Assembly (NCBI GenBank): GCA_050248715.1 | Contig: JBFWRV010000012.1 | Span: forward strand, 37,632 to 101,631 | Length of the DNA: 64,000 bases | From: AWTP1-13 sp050248715 | Lineage (GTDB): Bacteria > Pseudomonadota > Alphaproteobacteria > Rhizobiales > Hyphomicrobiaceae | Reading direction: 5' to 3' | Shown: positions 34,178 through 43,282 of the stretch, piece by piece | How the letters are laid out: every line of letters begins with the position of its first letter | Position numbering within the stretch: position 1 is the stretch's first letter | Notes under the pieces: model-generated | What the model saw: the letters and a program-made list of their open reading frames with translations, nothing else | The model's database searches: none | Told to the model about the DNA's origin: nothing | Translations under genes and position numbers: made by a program

Positions 34178-34383
34178 TGAAGTTCCCGAGCAACTCCGCC
34201 CTGTCATGCCGGGCCGGGACAGGTTGCGAAATATCCGCAGTCCCGGAGGGCGCGAGACCAGCGCGGCCCTGGGTACCAGCTCTCGGGCTCTCGCCGTCGG
34301 TCGGTATGGACAAGGTGGCCAACGTGCGTGCGCGGCGGTATTGAACACACCCCGCCGCAACCCACTCGACACACAAGAACGTC
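34178..34383 (+). other. Intergenic region carrying repeat copy B
   Basis: 206 bases between marR and the DMT transporter gene. It contains an incomplete, inverted copy of the dispersed repeat beginning TGTCATGCCGG at 34202. No gene was found. Confidence 0.45.
34202..34290 (-). repeat. Intergenic repeat, copy B (incomplete, inverted)
   Basis: TGTCATGCCGG at 34202-34212, GCGAAATATCCG shortly after, and CCCTGGGTACCAGC further on correspond, in order, to the reverse complement of the element at 39615-39749 (CTGTCATTCCGG, GCGAAATATCCGG, CCCTGGGTCTCGGC). The distal inverted-repeat end is not recognisable, so the copy is decayed or truncated. The right limit is approximate. Confidence 0.5.
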
Positions 34384-35289
34384 ATGCAATTCGAGCAACC
34401 CGAGCGTCCCGCCGCGCGCAATCGCCAGGCCTTGCTGCTCGGTCTGCTCGGCGTCGTCATGTTCGGCCTCACGTTGCCCGCAACGCGGCTCGCCGTGGCG
34501 GATTTCGATCCGCTATTCGTCACCGCCGGGCGCTCGCTGGTGGCGGCGGCGCTGGCTTCCCTTGTCCTGCTGTGGGCTCGGCCCCGGCTGCCGCCACGCC
34601 GGGATTGGCCGCGGCTGGCGGCATTCGCCGCATTCTCCATCATCGGCTTTCCCCTGCTGATGGCGATCGCCATGCAGTATGCGCCGGCTGCGCACGGCGC
34701 CGTGGTGCTCGCGGTGCTGCCGCTGCTCACCGCCATGGCCGGCGCGGTGGTGGCAGGGGAGAGGCCATCGCTGGGGTTCTGGGGATGCGGCGTGGCCGGC
34801 ACAGCAAGCGTGCTGGTCTACTCGCTCTTGAGCGGCGGGCCGTCGGGTGATCTGCACTGGGCGGACCTGCTGCTGGCGGCATCGGCGGCGTCGGCGGCCA
34901 TGGCCTACGCGCTCGGCGGGGAGATGGCGCAGCGCATCGGCGGCTGGGAGGTGATCTCCTGGGCGCTCGTGTTCTCGGCGCCGGTCATGCTGGGGCTGGT
35001 GCTGCTGTCGGGGCCGATCAACTGGGCGGCCAGCGCGCCGGCCTGGGCCGGCTTTCTCTACGTCTCCGTCTTCAGCATGTTCCTGGCCTTCTTCGCCTGG
35101 AACAAGGGCCTGGCGCTCGGCGGCATCGCCCGCGTCGGCCAGCTGCAGCTCCTGCAGCCGTTCATCGCGCTCGTGGGTGCCGCGGCGCTGCTGGGCGAGG
35201 CAGTCGGCTGGCTGGAGATCGGCTTTGCCGCACTCGTGGTCGGCATCGTCGCGCTCGGCTGGCGCATGCGCATCGTGCGCCGCGCGTGA
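34384..35289 (+). CDS. EamA/DMT-family transporter
   Basis: A 301-residue membrane protein with ten predicted helices arranged as two EamA repeats (about residues 15-140 and 160-297). GLLGVVMFGLTLPATRLAV opens the first repeat, and LQPFIALVGAAALLGEAVGW is the typical helix near the end of the second. Drug/metabolite transporters of this type export amino acids or other small metabolites; the substrate cannot be assigned. Confidence 0.88.
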   Translation: MQFEQPERPAARNRQALLLGLLGVVMFGLTLPATRLAVADFDPLFVTAGRSLVAAALASLVLLWARPRLPPRRDWPRLAAFAAFSIIGFPLLMAIAMQYAPAAHGAVVLAVLPLLTAMAGAVVAGERPSLGFWGCGVAGTASVLVYSLLSGGPSGDLHWADLLLAASAASAAMAYALGGEMAQRIGGWEVISWALVFSAPVMLGLVLLSGPINWAASAPAWAGFLYVSVFSMFLAFFAWNKGLALGGIARVGQLQLLQPFIALVGAAALLGEAVGWLEIGFAALVVGIVALGWRMRIVRRA

Positions 35290-35358
35290 ATGCTGCCCAG
35301 CGGGCGCCCCAGTTCGGTGCGAAGGTTCGGGCTCCCCAATGGTCAAGGAGACGATGCC

Positions 35359-35787
35359 ATGACGAAGCTCTCGATCGTGGCCATGTCGGGGCTGCTCGGG
35401 CTCTCGCTTGCGGGCGGGCCGGCCGCCGCCCAGTCGGCGGACGACGCGTTCGGCCTATGGCTCAATCCGGAGAACGGCTCCAACATCGAGCTCTACAGGT
35501 GCGGCGCCGACAGCTTGTGCGCCAAGCTGACCAAGGTCACCGACGGGCAGAAGACTGACGACAAGAACCCCGATCCCGCCAAGCGCAGCCAGCCCATCGT
35601 GGGCCTCGTCATCATGGAGGGCGCGAAGAAGAGCGGCGACGGCAAATGGGCAGGAACGCTCTACAACCGCGAGAACGGCAAGAGCTATTCGGGCACCATC
35701 ACCGTGAAGAGCCGGAACGCCGTGGACCTGTCGGGCTGCGTTGCACTCGTGCTTTGCCGCACTGCAACCTGGACCCGCATCAAGTAG
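35359..35787 (+). CDS. DUF2147 exported protein
   Basis: A 142-residue protein with a signal peptide cleaved near PAAAQS. The mature part shows FGLWLNPENGSNIELYRCG, the later KKSGDGKWAGTLYNRENGKSYSG strands and a final VALVLCRTATWTR, which is the DUF2147 pattern of small periplasmic beta-rich proteins. The function is unknown. The start at 35359 is preceded by AAGGAG about 9 bases upstream. Confidence 0.82.
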   Translation: MTKLSIVAMSGLLGLSLAGGPAAAQSADDAFGLWLNPENGSNIELYRCGADSLCAKLTKVTDGQKTDDKNPDPAKRSQPIVGLVIMEGAKKSGDGKWAGTLYNRENGKSYSGTITVKSRNAVDLSGCVALVLCRTATWTRIK

Positions 35788-36125
35788 AGCGGTGAGGCAT
35801 TCCCTCTCCCCACTCTTCCGGAGAGAGGGCGGGAGCCGCCGCATGCCGGCCCCGCCACGACTGCATGGGCGAAATTTTGTTGCGCGGGCAAGCTCCGCGG
35901 CGTGCCGGCGAATTCGCGAGCACACACCGATGCGTAGCTCCGCGATCAATGATTGCGGAGGCGGGCTGACGTGCCCATCTTAGCGGCAATAGCAGGCGTA
36001 CAGGGAGCTTGCGCCGGGTTTGCGAATGCCGGCAGACTCTGGCACACCTGCTGAAAGGTGCAGACGGCCGCCGCCGCTGCAGACGGCGTGCGGCCACGTT
36101 GAGCCCCGGGAGCCTGCGAGCCGCC
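35788..36125 (+). other. Intergenic region with one hairpin
   Basis: 338 bases between the DUF2147 gene and the indolepyruvate oxidoreductase gene. It holds the CCCTCTC/GAGAGGG hairpin at 35802-35829 and presumably the promoter of the next gene. No coding region was supported. Confidence 0.4.
35802..35829 (+). terminator. Hairpin after the DUF2147 gene (CCCTCTC-type)
   Basis: CCCTCTC at 35802-35808 pairs with GAGAGGG at 35823-35829 around a 14-base loop, 14 bases after the stop. No T-run follows. It resembles the hairpin at 5770-5794 and probably belongs to the same dispersed family. Confidence 0.4.
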
Positions 36126-39100
36126 ATGCCCAAGCACACTGTCACCCTCGATGACAAATACGCGCTCGAGGAGACCCAGCAGCTCCTGACCGGCACCCAG
36201 GCGATCGTCCGCCTGATGCTGACCCAGCGCGCCCGCGACAAGCGGGCGGGGCTCAACACTGCGGGCTACGTCACGGGCTACCGAGGATCGCCGATCGCCT
36301 CGCTGGAGGCGGCGATGCTGCGCGCCAAAGGCATCCTGGAGCCCAGCCACATCAAGTTCATGGCCGGCCTCAACGAGGACCTGGCCGCCACCGCCCTGTG
36401 GGGCTCGCAGCAGGCGGAGCTGAGGGGCGAGGGCAAGTACGACGGCGTGTTCGGCGTGTGGTACGGCAAGGGGCCCGGCCTCGACCGCACCGGCGACGTG
36501 TTCCGCCACGCCAACCACGCCGGCACCTCCAAGCATGGCGGCGTTCTGGCGCTCATGGGCGACGACCACACCTGCGAGAGCTCGACCAGCGCGCACCAAT
36601 CCGAGTTCGCCTTCGTCGACTACATGATCCCCGTGCTCAACCCCGCCGGGGTGCAGGAGATTCTCGACTATGGGATTCTGGGCTTTGCGCTGTCGCGCTT
36701 TGCGGGCGTGTGGGTCGGCATCAAGTGCGTGAAGGACAACATCGAGGCGACCTCGACCGTCGACGGCCGCATCGATCGCGTGCAGATCAGGATTCCAGAC
36801 GATTTCGTGATGCCGCCGGACGGGCTCAACATCCGCCTCGGCGACCAGGCGCTCGCCAAGGAGGCGCGCCTGCACGACTTCAAGCGCGCCGCGATCCTGG
36901 CCTTCGCGCGGGCCAACAAGCTCGACCGCACGATCACGAGTGGCGGGCCGGCGCCCAAGATCGGCATCATCACGACGGGCAAGAGCTACCTCGATGTGCG
37001 CGCGGCGATGGACGAGCTCGGCATCGACGAGGTGAAGGCCAACCAGCTCGGCCTCAGGCTCTACAAGGTGGGCATGACCTGGCCGCTCGAGCCGCAGGGC
37101 GTGCTCAAGTTCTCGGAAGGGCTCGATCTCATCCTGGTGGTGGAGGAGAAGCGCTCGCTGATCGAGACGCAGGTGAAGGAGCAGCTTTACGATCTGCCCA
37201 AGCGCCCGCGCGTGCTCGGCAAGAAGGACGAGAACGAGCAGTGGCTGTTCCCGGCCAAATATGCACTCGATTCCAGCGACGTCGCCATCAAGCTCGGCGA
37301 GCGGCTGATCCGCTACGGTGCCGGCGACGAGATCAAGGAGCGTGTTGCCGAGCTGAAGCGGATCAGGGGCAACCAGCCGCTGGCCGCCGAGGCGGCCGTG
37401 CGCATCCCCTATTTCTGCCCGGGCTGCCCGCACAACAGCTCCACCGTCGTGCCCGAGGGCTCGCGCGCCTACGCCGGCATCGGCTGCCACTACATGGCGC
37501 ACTGGATGGACCGCTCCACCGAGGGCTTCACCCAGATGGGCGGCGAGGGCAGCAACTGGATCGGCGAGGCGCCGTTCTCGAAGACGCCGCACGTCTTCCA
37601 GAATCTGGGCGACGGCACCTACATCCACTCGGGCAGCCTCGCCATCCGCGCGGCTCGGGCCGCCGGCGTCAACATGACCTTCAAGATCCTCTACAACGAT
37701 GCCGTCGCCATGACCGGCGGCCAGACGCTCGACGGCGGCATGACCGTCGGGATGATCGCCAGGCAAGTCCTCGCGGAGGGCGTCGAGAAGCTCGTCATCG
37801 TCACCGACGAGCCGCACAAATATCCCGCCGGCTTCATTCCCAGCGGCGTGTCCGTGCACCATCGCCGTGAGCTGCAGAGCCTGCAGAAGGAACTGCGCGA
37901 GGTGCCGGGTGTATCGGTGCTCATCTACGACCAGACCTGCGCGGCCGAGAAGCGCCGGCGCCGCAAGCGCGGCTTGTTCCCCGATCCCGACAAGCGCGTC
38001 TTCATCAATCCTGCGGTGTGCGAGGGCTGCGGCGACTGCGGCGTCAAGTCGAACTGCGTCGCCGTGCTGCCGCTCGAGACCGAGCTCGGCACCAAGCGCG
38101 CCATCGACCAGTCCGCTTGCAACAAGGACTTCTCCTGCCTCAACGGGTTCTGTCCGAGCTTCGTCACGGTGCATGGCGCCAAGGTGAAGAAGGCGAGGAA
38201 GTCGGCGGGCGACAGCGGAATTGCCAGCATGCTCGGGAGCCTACCCGAGCCGACGCTGCCCCGGCTCGATACGCCCTACACCATGCTGGTGACGGGCGTC
38301 GGCGGCACGGGCGTCGTCACCGTCTCGGCCGTGCTCGGCCAGGCGGCGCACCTCGAGGGCAAGGGCTTCGGCTCGATCGACATGACCGGTCTCGCCCAGA
38401 AGGGCGGGGCGGTGGCCTGCCACATGCGCATCGCCAGGTCGGCCGACCAGATCCATGCCATCCGGGCGGGCGTCTCCGGCGCGGACCTGGTGCTCGGCTG
38501 CGACCTGGTGGTGACGGCGTCCAACAAGGTGCTCGAGACGGTCAAGCCGGACCACACGGCGATCGTCTACTCCAATTACGAGATGCCGACGGCGGATTTC
38601 ACGCGCAATCCCAACCTCAAGGTTCCGGGCGCCGCGCTGCGGCATGCCATCGAGGAGCGGGCCGGCAAGGCCCCCGTGCACTCCTTCGATGCGCACTCGG
38701 CGGCCGAGAAGCTGTTCGGCGACTCCATTGCCGCCAACATGTTCATCCTGGGGTATGCGTACCAGCTGGGCCATGTGCCGATCGGCTCGACTGCCATCGA
38801 GCAGGCCATCGAGCTCAACGGCGCGGCGGTCGAGATGAGCCGCAACGCTTTCCGCTTCGGCCGGCTTGCCGCGCGCGATCCGGCTGCGTTGAGCCGTCTC
38901 ATCGGCTCGGCGATGGCGGAGAAGAAGGCGGCCCCGGCGCAGTCGCTTGAAAGCCTCATCGCCTATCGCGCCGACCAGCTCACCGATTACCAGGACACGG
39001 CGCTCGCCGAGCGCTATCGCACACGGGTCGCGCGGGTGAGCGAGGCCGAGCGCCAGTCAGCGCCGGGCCGTGCCGGGTTCGCCGAGGCGGTGGCGCGCGG

Positions 39101-39605
39101 CTACTACAAGCTGCTTGCCTACAAGGACGAGTACGAGGTGGCCCGGCTGTTCACGTCGCCGGCCTTCGACAAGGCGCTCTCCGACCAGTTCGAGAGCCAC
39201 CGCAAGGTCGAATTCCATCTGGCGCCGCCGCTGCTGGCACGCCGCGACAAGGCCACTGGCGAGCCGCGCAAGATGCGTTTCGGCGCCTGGATGCGGCCCG
39301 TCTTCCGGCTGCTGGCCAAGGGCAAGAGGCTGCGCGGCACCTCCTTCGACATCTTCGGCTACTCGGCCGAGCGCAAGCTCGAGCGGCAGATGATCGCCGA
39401 CTACGAGAAGCTGGTGGACGAGCTCATCGAGCGGCTGTCGCCGACAACCCACGCCCGCGCCGTGGCGCTCGCAACCCTGCCCCTCGAGATCAAGGGCTTC
39501 GGGCACATCAAGGAGCGCAACTACAAGGCGGCGAAGGCACGCGAGGCGGCCCTGCTCGCCGAGCTGCGCAACCCCTCGCCAACGGCCTTGAAGGCGGCGG
39601 AGTAG
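36126..39605 (+). CDS. Indolepyruvate ferredoxin oxidoreductase, fused alpha-beta chain
   Basis: A 1159-residue single-chain 2-oxoacid:ferredoxin oxidoreductase that oxidatively decarboxylates aryl pyruvates such as indolepyruvate to acyl-CoA and reduces ferredoxin. The N-terminal part (GYVTGYRGSPIASLEAAM) and the TPP-binding domain (PYFCPGCPHNSSTVVPEGSR, then MGGEGSNWIGEAPF) are followed by an iron-sulfur region CEGCGDCGVKSNC with CNKDFSCLNGFC, and then the gamma domain (VTGVGGTGVVTVSAVLGQAA). The C-terminal 200 residues extend as in long proteobacterial members. The start at 36126 matches the family N-terminus. The reductase at 39996 could recycle its ferredoxin. Confidence 0.92.
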   Translation: MPKHTVTLDDKYALEETQQLLTGTQAIVRLMLTQRARDKRAGLNTAGYVTGYRGSPIASLEAAMLRAKGILEPSHIKFMAGLNEDLAATALWGSQQAELRGEGKYDGVFGVWYGKGPGLDRTGDVFRHANHAGTSKHGGVLALMGDDHTCESSTSAHQSEFAFVDYMIPVLNPAGVQEILDYGILGFALSRFAGVWVGIKCVKDNIEATSTVDGRIDRVQIRIPDDFVMPPDGLNIRLGDQALAKEARLHDFKRAAILAFARANKLDRTITSGGPAPKIGIITTGKSYLDVRAAMDELGIDEVKANQLGLRLYKVGMTWPLEPQGVLKFSEGLDLILVVEEKRSLIETQVKEQLYDLPKRPRVLGKKDENEQWLFPAKYALDSSDVAIKLGERLIRYGAGDEIKERVAELKRIRGNQPLAAEAAVRIPYFCPGCPHNSSTVVPEGSRAYAGIGCHYMAHWMDRSTEGFTQMGGEGSNWIGEAPFSKTPHVFQNLGDGTYIHSGSLAIRAARAAGVNMTFKILYNDAVAMTGGQTLDGGMTVGMIARQVLAEGVEKLVIVTDEPHKYPAGFIPSGVSVHHRRELQSLQKELREVPGVSVLIYDQTCAAEKRRRRKRGLFPDPDKRVFINPAVCEGCGDCGVKSNCVAVLPLETELGTKRAIDQSACNKDFSCLNGFCPSFVTVHGAKVKKARKSAGDSGIASMLGSLPEPTLPRLDTPYTMLVTGVGGTGVVTVSAVLGQAAHLEGKGFGSIDMTGLAQKGGAVACHMRIARSADQIHAIRAGVSGADLVLGCDLVVTASNKVLETVKPDHTAIVYSNYEMPTADFTRNPNLKVPGAALRHAIEERAGKAPVHSFDAHSAAEKLFGDSIAANMFILGYAYQLGHVPIGSTAIEQAIELNGAAVEMSRNAFRFGRLAARDPAALSRLIGSAMAEKKAAPAQSLESLIAYRADQLTDYQDTALAERYRTRVARVSEAERQSAPGRAGFAEAVARGYYKLLAYKDEYEVARLFTSPAFDKALSDQFESHRKVEFHLAPPLLARRDKATGEPRKMRFGAWMRPVFRLLAKGKRLRGTSFDIFGYSAERKLERQMIADYEKLVDELIERLSPTTHARAVALATLPLEIKGFGHIKERNYKAAKAREAALLAELRNPSPTALKAAE

Positions 39606-39995
39606 CGAAGTTCGCGTCATCCCGGCCGAAGCGCGCAGCGCCGAGACCCAGGGCTCCGATGGCCTCGTGGTTTGACAAGCTCACCACGAGGGCGGCGGGT
39701 TAGGCCTTCGGTTCCGGATATTTCGCTTGGCGAAATTCCGGAATGACAGAGAAGGATATTCCGCCACTGACAGCTGTGCGGCAACGCGGCATGTGCCGCC
39801 GCTTTCCCGAGCGACATGCATTGCCTGCGATCAATCGATCGCTTGGAAAACTACTGACGACACAGGATGTTATCTGCGACCGGGTGCGGCATCGGCGAGC
39901 GTTGCAACGCCTTCCGCGAGCGACTATGTGCGTGTCGCCCGCGACGCTGCCGCAGAGCGGCGCGCGGCCCCCGCCGCCAGCCCAAGCGAAAGATC
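39606..39995 (+). other. Intergenic region carrying repeat copy C
   Basis: 390 bases between the oxidoreductase and ferredoxin-NADP reductase genes. The first third is repeat copy C. The rest is less GC-rich around 39745-39880 and probably contains the reductase promoter. No gene was supported. Confidence 0.45.
39615..39749 (+). repeat. Intergenic palindromic repeat, copy C
   Basis: The element runs from GTCATCCCGG (39616) to CCGGAATGAC (39738-39747), with inverted-repeat ends, an internal GCCTCGTGG..CCACGAGG hairpin around 39661-39691 and the block GGATATTTCGCTTGGCGAAATTCC (given here only by position, 39715-39738). The same order of blocks is found in copy A at 13105-13236. Confidence 0.62.
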
Positions 39996-40769
39996 ATGAG
40001 CGCCCACACCGTCGAGACCGTACTGTCCGTGCGCCACTGGACGGACACCCTCTTCAGCTTCACCGCGACCCGCAACTCGGCGTTCCGCTACGCCAACGGA
40101 CAGTTCGTGATGATGGGGCTCGAGACCGAGGGGCGCCCCCTGCTGCGCGCCTACAGCATGGTGAGCGCCAACTACGACGACCGGCTGGAGTTCCTGTCGA
40201 TCAAGGTGCAGGACGGGCCGCTGACGTCGCGGCTGCAACACATCAAGGAGCAGGACCGCATCCTCGTCGGCAGGAAGCCGACCGGCACGCTGCTCGTGCA
40301 CAACCTGCTGCCGGGCCGTGCGCTCTACCTGCTGGGTACGGGCACCGGCCTCGCCCCCTTCATGAGCATCATCCGAGACCCCGAGACCTATGAGCGGTTC
40401 GAAAGGATCGTGCTGGTGCACGGCTGCCGGCAGGTGGCGGAGCTGGCCTATGGCGAGCGCATCACCGAGGAGCTACCGAAGGACGAGCTGATCGGCGCTC
40501 TCGTGCGCGAGCAGCTCATCTACTACCCCACCGTCACGCGCGAGCCCTATCGCAACCGGGGCCGCATCACCGACCTCATCACGTCCGGCCAGCTCTTCCG
40601 CGACATCGGGCTCGGCCCCCTGGACGCGGAGGCCGACCGGATGATGCTGTGCGGCAGCCCGCAGATGCTGGCCGACATGCGCAGCGTGCTGGATGCCAGG
40701 GGCTTCCAGGAGGGCACCTCGAGCGAGCCCGGCACGTTCTTGGTGGAGAAGGCGTTTGTGGAGCGCTGA
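39996..40769 (+). CDS. fpr: Ferredoxin--NADP reductase (Fpr type)
   Basis: A 257-residue FAD enzyme of the bacterial subclass. The FAD-binding motif is RAYSMVSANYDD, the NADP-binding GTGTGLAPFMSIIRD follows, then VLVHGCRQVAELAY and MMLCGSPQML, and the C-terminus ends in FLVEKAFVER. It exchanges electrons between NADPH and ferredoxin or flavodoxin. The start at 39996 gives the usual length. It follows the indolepyruvate oxidoreductase gene in the same direction, so the pair may share a ferredoxin pool. Confidence 0.92.
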   Translation: MSAHTVETVLSVRHWTDTLFSFTATRNSAFRYANGQFVMMGLETEGRPLLRAYSMVSANYDDRLEFLSIKVQDGPLTSRLQHIKEQDRILVGRKPTGTLLVHNLLPGRALYLLGTGTGLAPFMSIIRDPETYERFERIVLVHGCRQVAELAYGERITEELPKDELIGALVREQLIYYPTVTREPYRNRGRITDLITSGQLFRDIGLGPLDAEADRMMLCGSPQMLADMRSVLDARGFQEGTSSEPGTFLVEKAFVER

Positions 40770-40922
40770 GGCGGCAGCGGGAACGCCCCACCTCGAGGCA
40801 TCCAGCATCGCGTTTGACTTTGCCGGCTCCCTCGATGATAGTGCGCCGCAATCGGGCTCGCAGCGCGTCGCTCTCGAATCCTCGAGAGCCGTCCAGGGCC
40901 GAAAATTCAAGGGAATTCAGAG

Positions 40923-41240
40923 ATGTACGCTGTCATTAAGACCGGCGGCAAGCAATACCGCGTGGCAGCCGATGAGGTGCTGACCATCGAGAAGGTTGCA
41001 GGCGAAGCCGGCCAGACCGTCGAGTTCACCGATGTTCTGATGGTCGCCGGCGGCTCGGGCTCCCCCAAGATCGGCGCGCCGGCCGTCGCCGGGGCCAGGG
41101 TGATGGCCGAGGTGGTGGAGCAGGGGCGGGCGGCCAAGGTCATCGCCTTCAAAAAGCGCCGCCGCAAGAACTCGCGGCGCAAGCGGGGCCATCGCCAGCA
41201 CCAGACGACCGTGCGTATCAAAGAGATCATCGGCGGCTGA
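40923..41240 (+). CDS. rplU: Large ribosomal subunit protein L21
   Basis: A 105-residue L21 beginning MYAVIKTGGKQYRV, with the basic FKKRRRKNSRRKRGHRQHQT segment that binds 23S rRNA. Length is normal. It is followed 25 bases later by rpmA, and then by the GNAT-obgE-proB-proA block, the usual alphaproteobacterial order. Confidence 0.98.
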   Translation: MYAVIKTGGKQYRVAADEVLTIEKVAGEAGQTVEFTDVLMVAGGSGSPKIGAPAVAGARVMAEVVEQGRAAKVIAFKKRRRKNSRRKRGHRQHQTTVRIKEIIGG

Positions 41241-41265
41241 AGCCTCCCAAGAAGGGCATTGAAAG

Positions 41266-41538
41266 ATGGCACACAAGAAAGCAGGCGGCTCCTCGCGCAA
41301 CGGCCGCGACACTGCGGGCCGCCGGCTCGGCATCAAGAAGTACGGCGGCGAGCGCGTCCTGGCCGGTAACATCCTGGTCCGCCAGCGCGGCACCAAGTGG
41401 CATCCCGGCTCCAACGTGGGCATGGGCACGGATCACACGCTGTTCGCGCTCGAAGAAGGCAGCGTCGAATTCGCGACCAAGCGCAACGGTCGCATCTATG
41501 TGTCCGTGAAGCCCGGCGAGAAGGCGCCCGCCGAGTAG
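41266..41538 (+). CDS. rpmA: Large ribosomal subunit protein L27
   Basis: A 90-residue L27 beginning MAHKKAGGSSRNGRD, with LGIKKYGGERVLAGNILVRQ and the WHPGSNVGMGTDHTLFAL core. The N-terminus is the short proteobacterial form that reaches the peptidyl-transferase centre. It is co-transcribed with rplU. A short GGGG/CCCC hairpin at 41573-41586 follows the gene. Confidence 0.98.
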   Translation: MAHKKAGGSSRNGRDTAGRRLGIKKYGGERVLAGNILVRQRGTKWHPGSNVGMGTDHTLFALEEGSVEFATKRNGRIYVSVKPGEKAPAE

Positions 41539-41637
41539 CTCGGCACGGTGCGCCGGCATCGATCGGCTGCGCCGGGGCGAGCCCCGTGACGTGCGCGCAT
41601 TGCGTGGTTCCCGATGCTCGGTCGGGATGGCGTGAGG

Positions 41638-42213
41638 ATGCCGAAGCTCGAGACAGAACGCCTGCTCTTGCGACCGCTCCGTAGCACGGATGCCGAGGAG
41701 TTCGCCCGTTTGTCGGGCGAGTGGGCCGTAGCCTCGATGACAAGCGACATCCCCTACCCTTTTTCGCCTCTGCAGGCGCGGGGCTGGCTCAAGCCGATAC
41801 GTGGGGAGGCGCGCTTTGCGATCGTGCGCGAGGGCTGCCTGATCGGCGGCGTCGGCTACTACCGCCGGCCGTCAGGTGCGGCCGAGCTCGGCTTCTGGCT
41901 CGGACGCGCCTGGTGGGGACACGGCTACGCCACCGAGGCGAGCCGCGCGGTCGTGCGCTACGGCCTCACCAATCCGCGTCTGCCCGGCTATTCCTCGGCC
42001 CATTTCGTCGACAACCCCGCCTCGGCCCGCGTGCTGCAGAAGCTCGGGTTCCAGCCCACGGGGCGCGCTCTCATCGCCTGCGCCGCGCGCGGCCACGACG
42101 TCGAGGTCGTCACCTACTGGCTCGACCGCCAGCGCGCCCTCCTTGCCTTGCCGCCGCTGACGTCCGATGCCGTCCGCACGCCGCGCTGGCGTGCTTGGCT
42201 CGGCCGGGCCTGA
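41638..42213 (+). CDS. GNAT-family N-acetyltransferase (RimJ/RimL-like)
   Basis: A 191-residue acetyltransferase. KLETERLLLRPLRSTDAEEF starts the fold, ELGFWLGRAWWGHGYATEAS holds the acetyl-CoA binding Gly-rich loop, and VDNPASARVLQKLGFQPTG is the typical last part. It should acetylate an N-terminal amino group or a small amine. The start at 41638 fits the family; an upstream ATG at 41614 is possible. A GNAT gene before obgE is common in this order. Confidence 0.88.
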   Translation: MPKLETERLLLRPLRSTDAEEFARLSGEWAVASMTSDIPYPFSPLQARGWLKPIRGEARFAIVREGCLIGGVGYYRRPSGAAELGFWLGRAWWGHGYATEASRAVVRYGLTNPRLPGYSSAHFVDNPASARVLQKLGFQPTGRALIACAARGHDVEVVTYWLDRQRALLALPPLTSDAVRTPRWRAWLGRA

Positions 42214-42238
42214 CGGGCGAGCGAAAGATCCTGCGCAG

Positions 42239-43282
42239 ATGAAGTTCCTCGACCAGGCCAAAATCTACGTCAAATCCGGGGACGGCGGTGCCGGCGCGGT
42301 CTCCTTCCGCCGCGAGAAGTTCATCGAGTTCGGTGGCCCGGACGGCGGCGACGGCGGCAAGGGCGGCGACGTCTGGGTCGAGTGCGTCGACAACCTCAAC
42401 ACGCTGATCGACTATCGCTATCAGCAGCATTTCAGGGCCAAGCCCGGCACGGGAGGCATGGGCAAGAACCGTGCGGGCGCCGGCGGCGCCGATGTCGTCA
42501 TCAAAGTTCCCCCGGGAACGGAGGTGCGGGCCGAGGATCAGGAGACGCTGCTGGCCGAGCTGATGAAGCCCGGCGACCGGGCGCGCATCGCCAAGGGCGG
42601 CAACGGCGGCTTCGGCAATGCGCACTTCAAGTCGTCCACCAATCGCGCGCCGCGACACGCCAATCCGGGTGCGCCGGGTGAGGAGCTGACCATCTGGCTG
42701 CGGCTGAAGCTGATCGCCGATGCGGGCATCGTCGGCCTGCCCAACGCCGGCAAGTCGACCTTCCTTGCTGCCGTCAGCGCCGCCAAGCCGAAGATTGCCG
42801 ACTATCCGTTCACCACGCTTCACCCCAACCTCGGCGTGGTCGCCTCTCCCGGGCGCGACTTCGTGCTGGCCGACATCCCGGGCCTGATCGAAGGCGCGCA
42901 CGAAGGAGCCGGCCTCGGCACGCGCTTCCTCGGGCACGTCGAGCGCTGCCGCGTTCTCCTGCATCTCGTCGATGCGACGCAGGATGATATCGCCGGCGCT
43001 TACCGCACGGTGCGCGAGGAGCTGAAGGCGTACGGGGCGGGCTTGGTGAAGAAAAAGGAGATCGTGGCGCTGAGCAAATGCGATGCGCTCGATGAGGAGA
43101 CCCTCACCGCCAAGGCGGAGTCCCTCAAGGCGGCGGCGCGCAAGCGGCCGATGCTCGTGTCGGCTGTCTCAGGCCGCGGTGTGAAGGAGGTGGTGTTGGC
43201 TCTCGCACGCGAGATCGAGCGTTCGCAGGCCAAGGAAAAGCTCGCAGACGCAACCGCGGCGCCCAAGCCCTGGCAGCCCTGA
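42239..43282 (+). CDS. obgE: GTPase ObgE/CgtA
   Basis: A 347-residue Obg GTPase involved in ribosome assembly and stress control. The N-terminal glycine-rich Obg fold contains GGPDGGDGGKGGDVW and GGNGGFGNAHFKSSTN. The G domain shows GLPNAGKS (G1), DIPGLIEGAHEGAGLG (G3) and LSKCD in place of NKxD (G4). It is the short form without an extended C-terminal OCT domain. It follows the GNAT gene by 25 bases. Confidence 0.97.
   Translation: MKFLDQAKIYVKSGDGGAGAVSFRREKFIEFGGPDGGDGGKGGDVWVECVDNLNTLIDYRYQQHFRAKPGTGGMGKNRAGAGGADVVIKVPPGTEVRAEDQETLLAELMKPGDRARIAKGGNGGFGNAHFKSSTNRAPRHANPGAPGEELTIWLRLKLIADAGIVGLPNAGKSTFLAAVSAAKPKIADYPFTTLHPNLGVVASPGRDFVLADIPGLIEGAHEGAGLGTRFLGHVERCRVLLHLVDATQDDIAGAYRTVREELKAYGAGLVKKKEIVALSKCDALDEETLTAKAESLKAAARKRPMLVSAVSGRGVKEVVLALAREIERSQAKEKLADATAAPKPWQP

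Noticed and set aside
41573..41586. CGGGG-CGAG-CCCCG hairpin after rpmA as terminator
   Set aside because: The stem is only 5 bases, there is no T-run, and the downstream genes normally belong to the same transcription unit.
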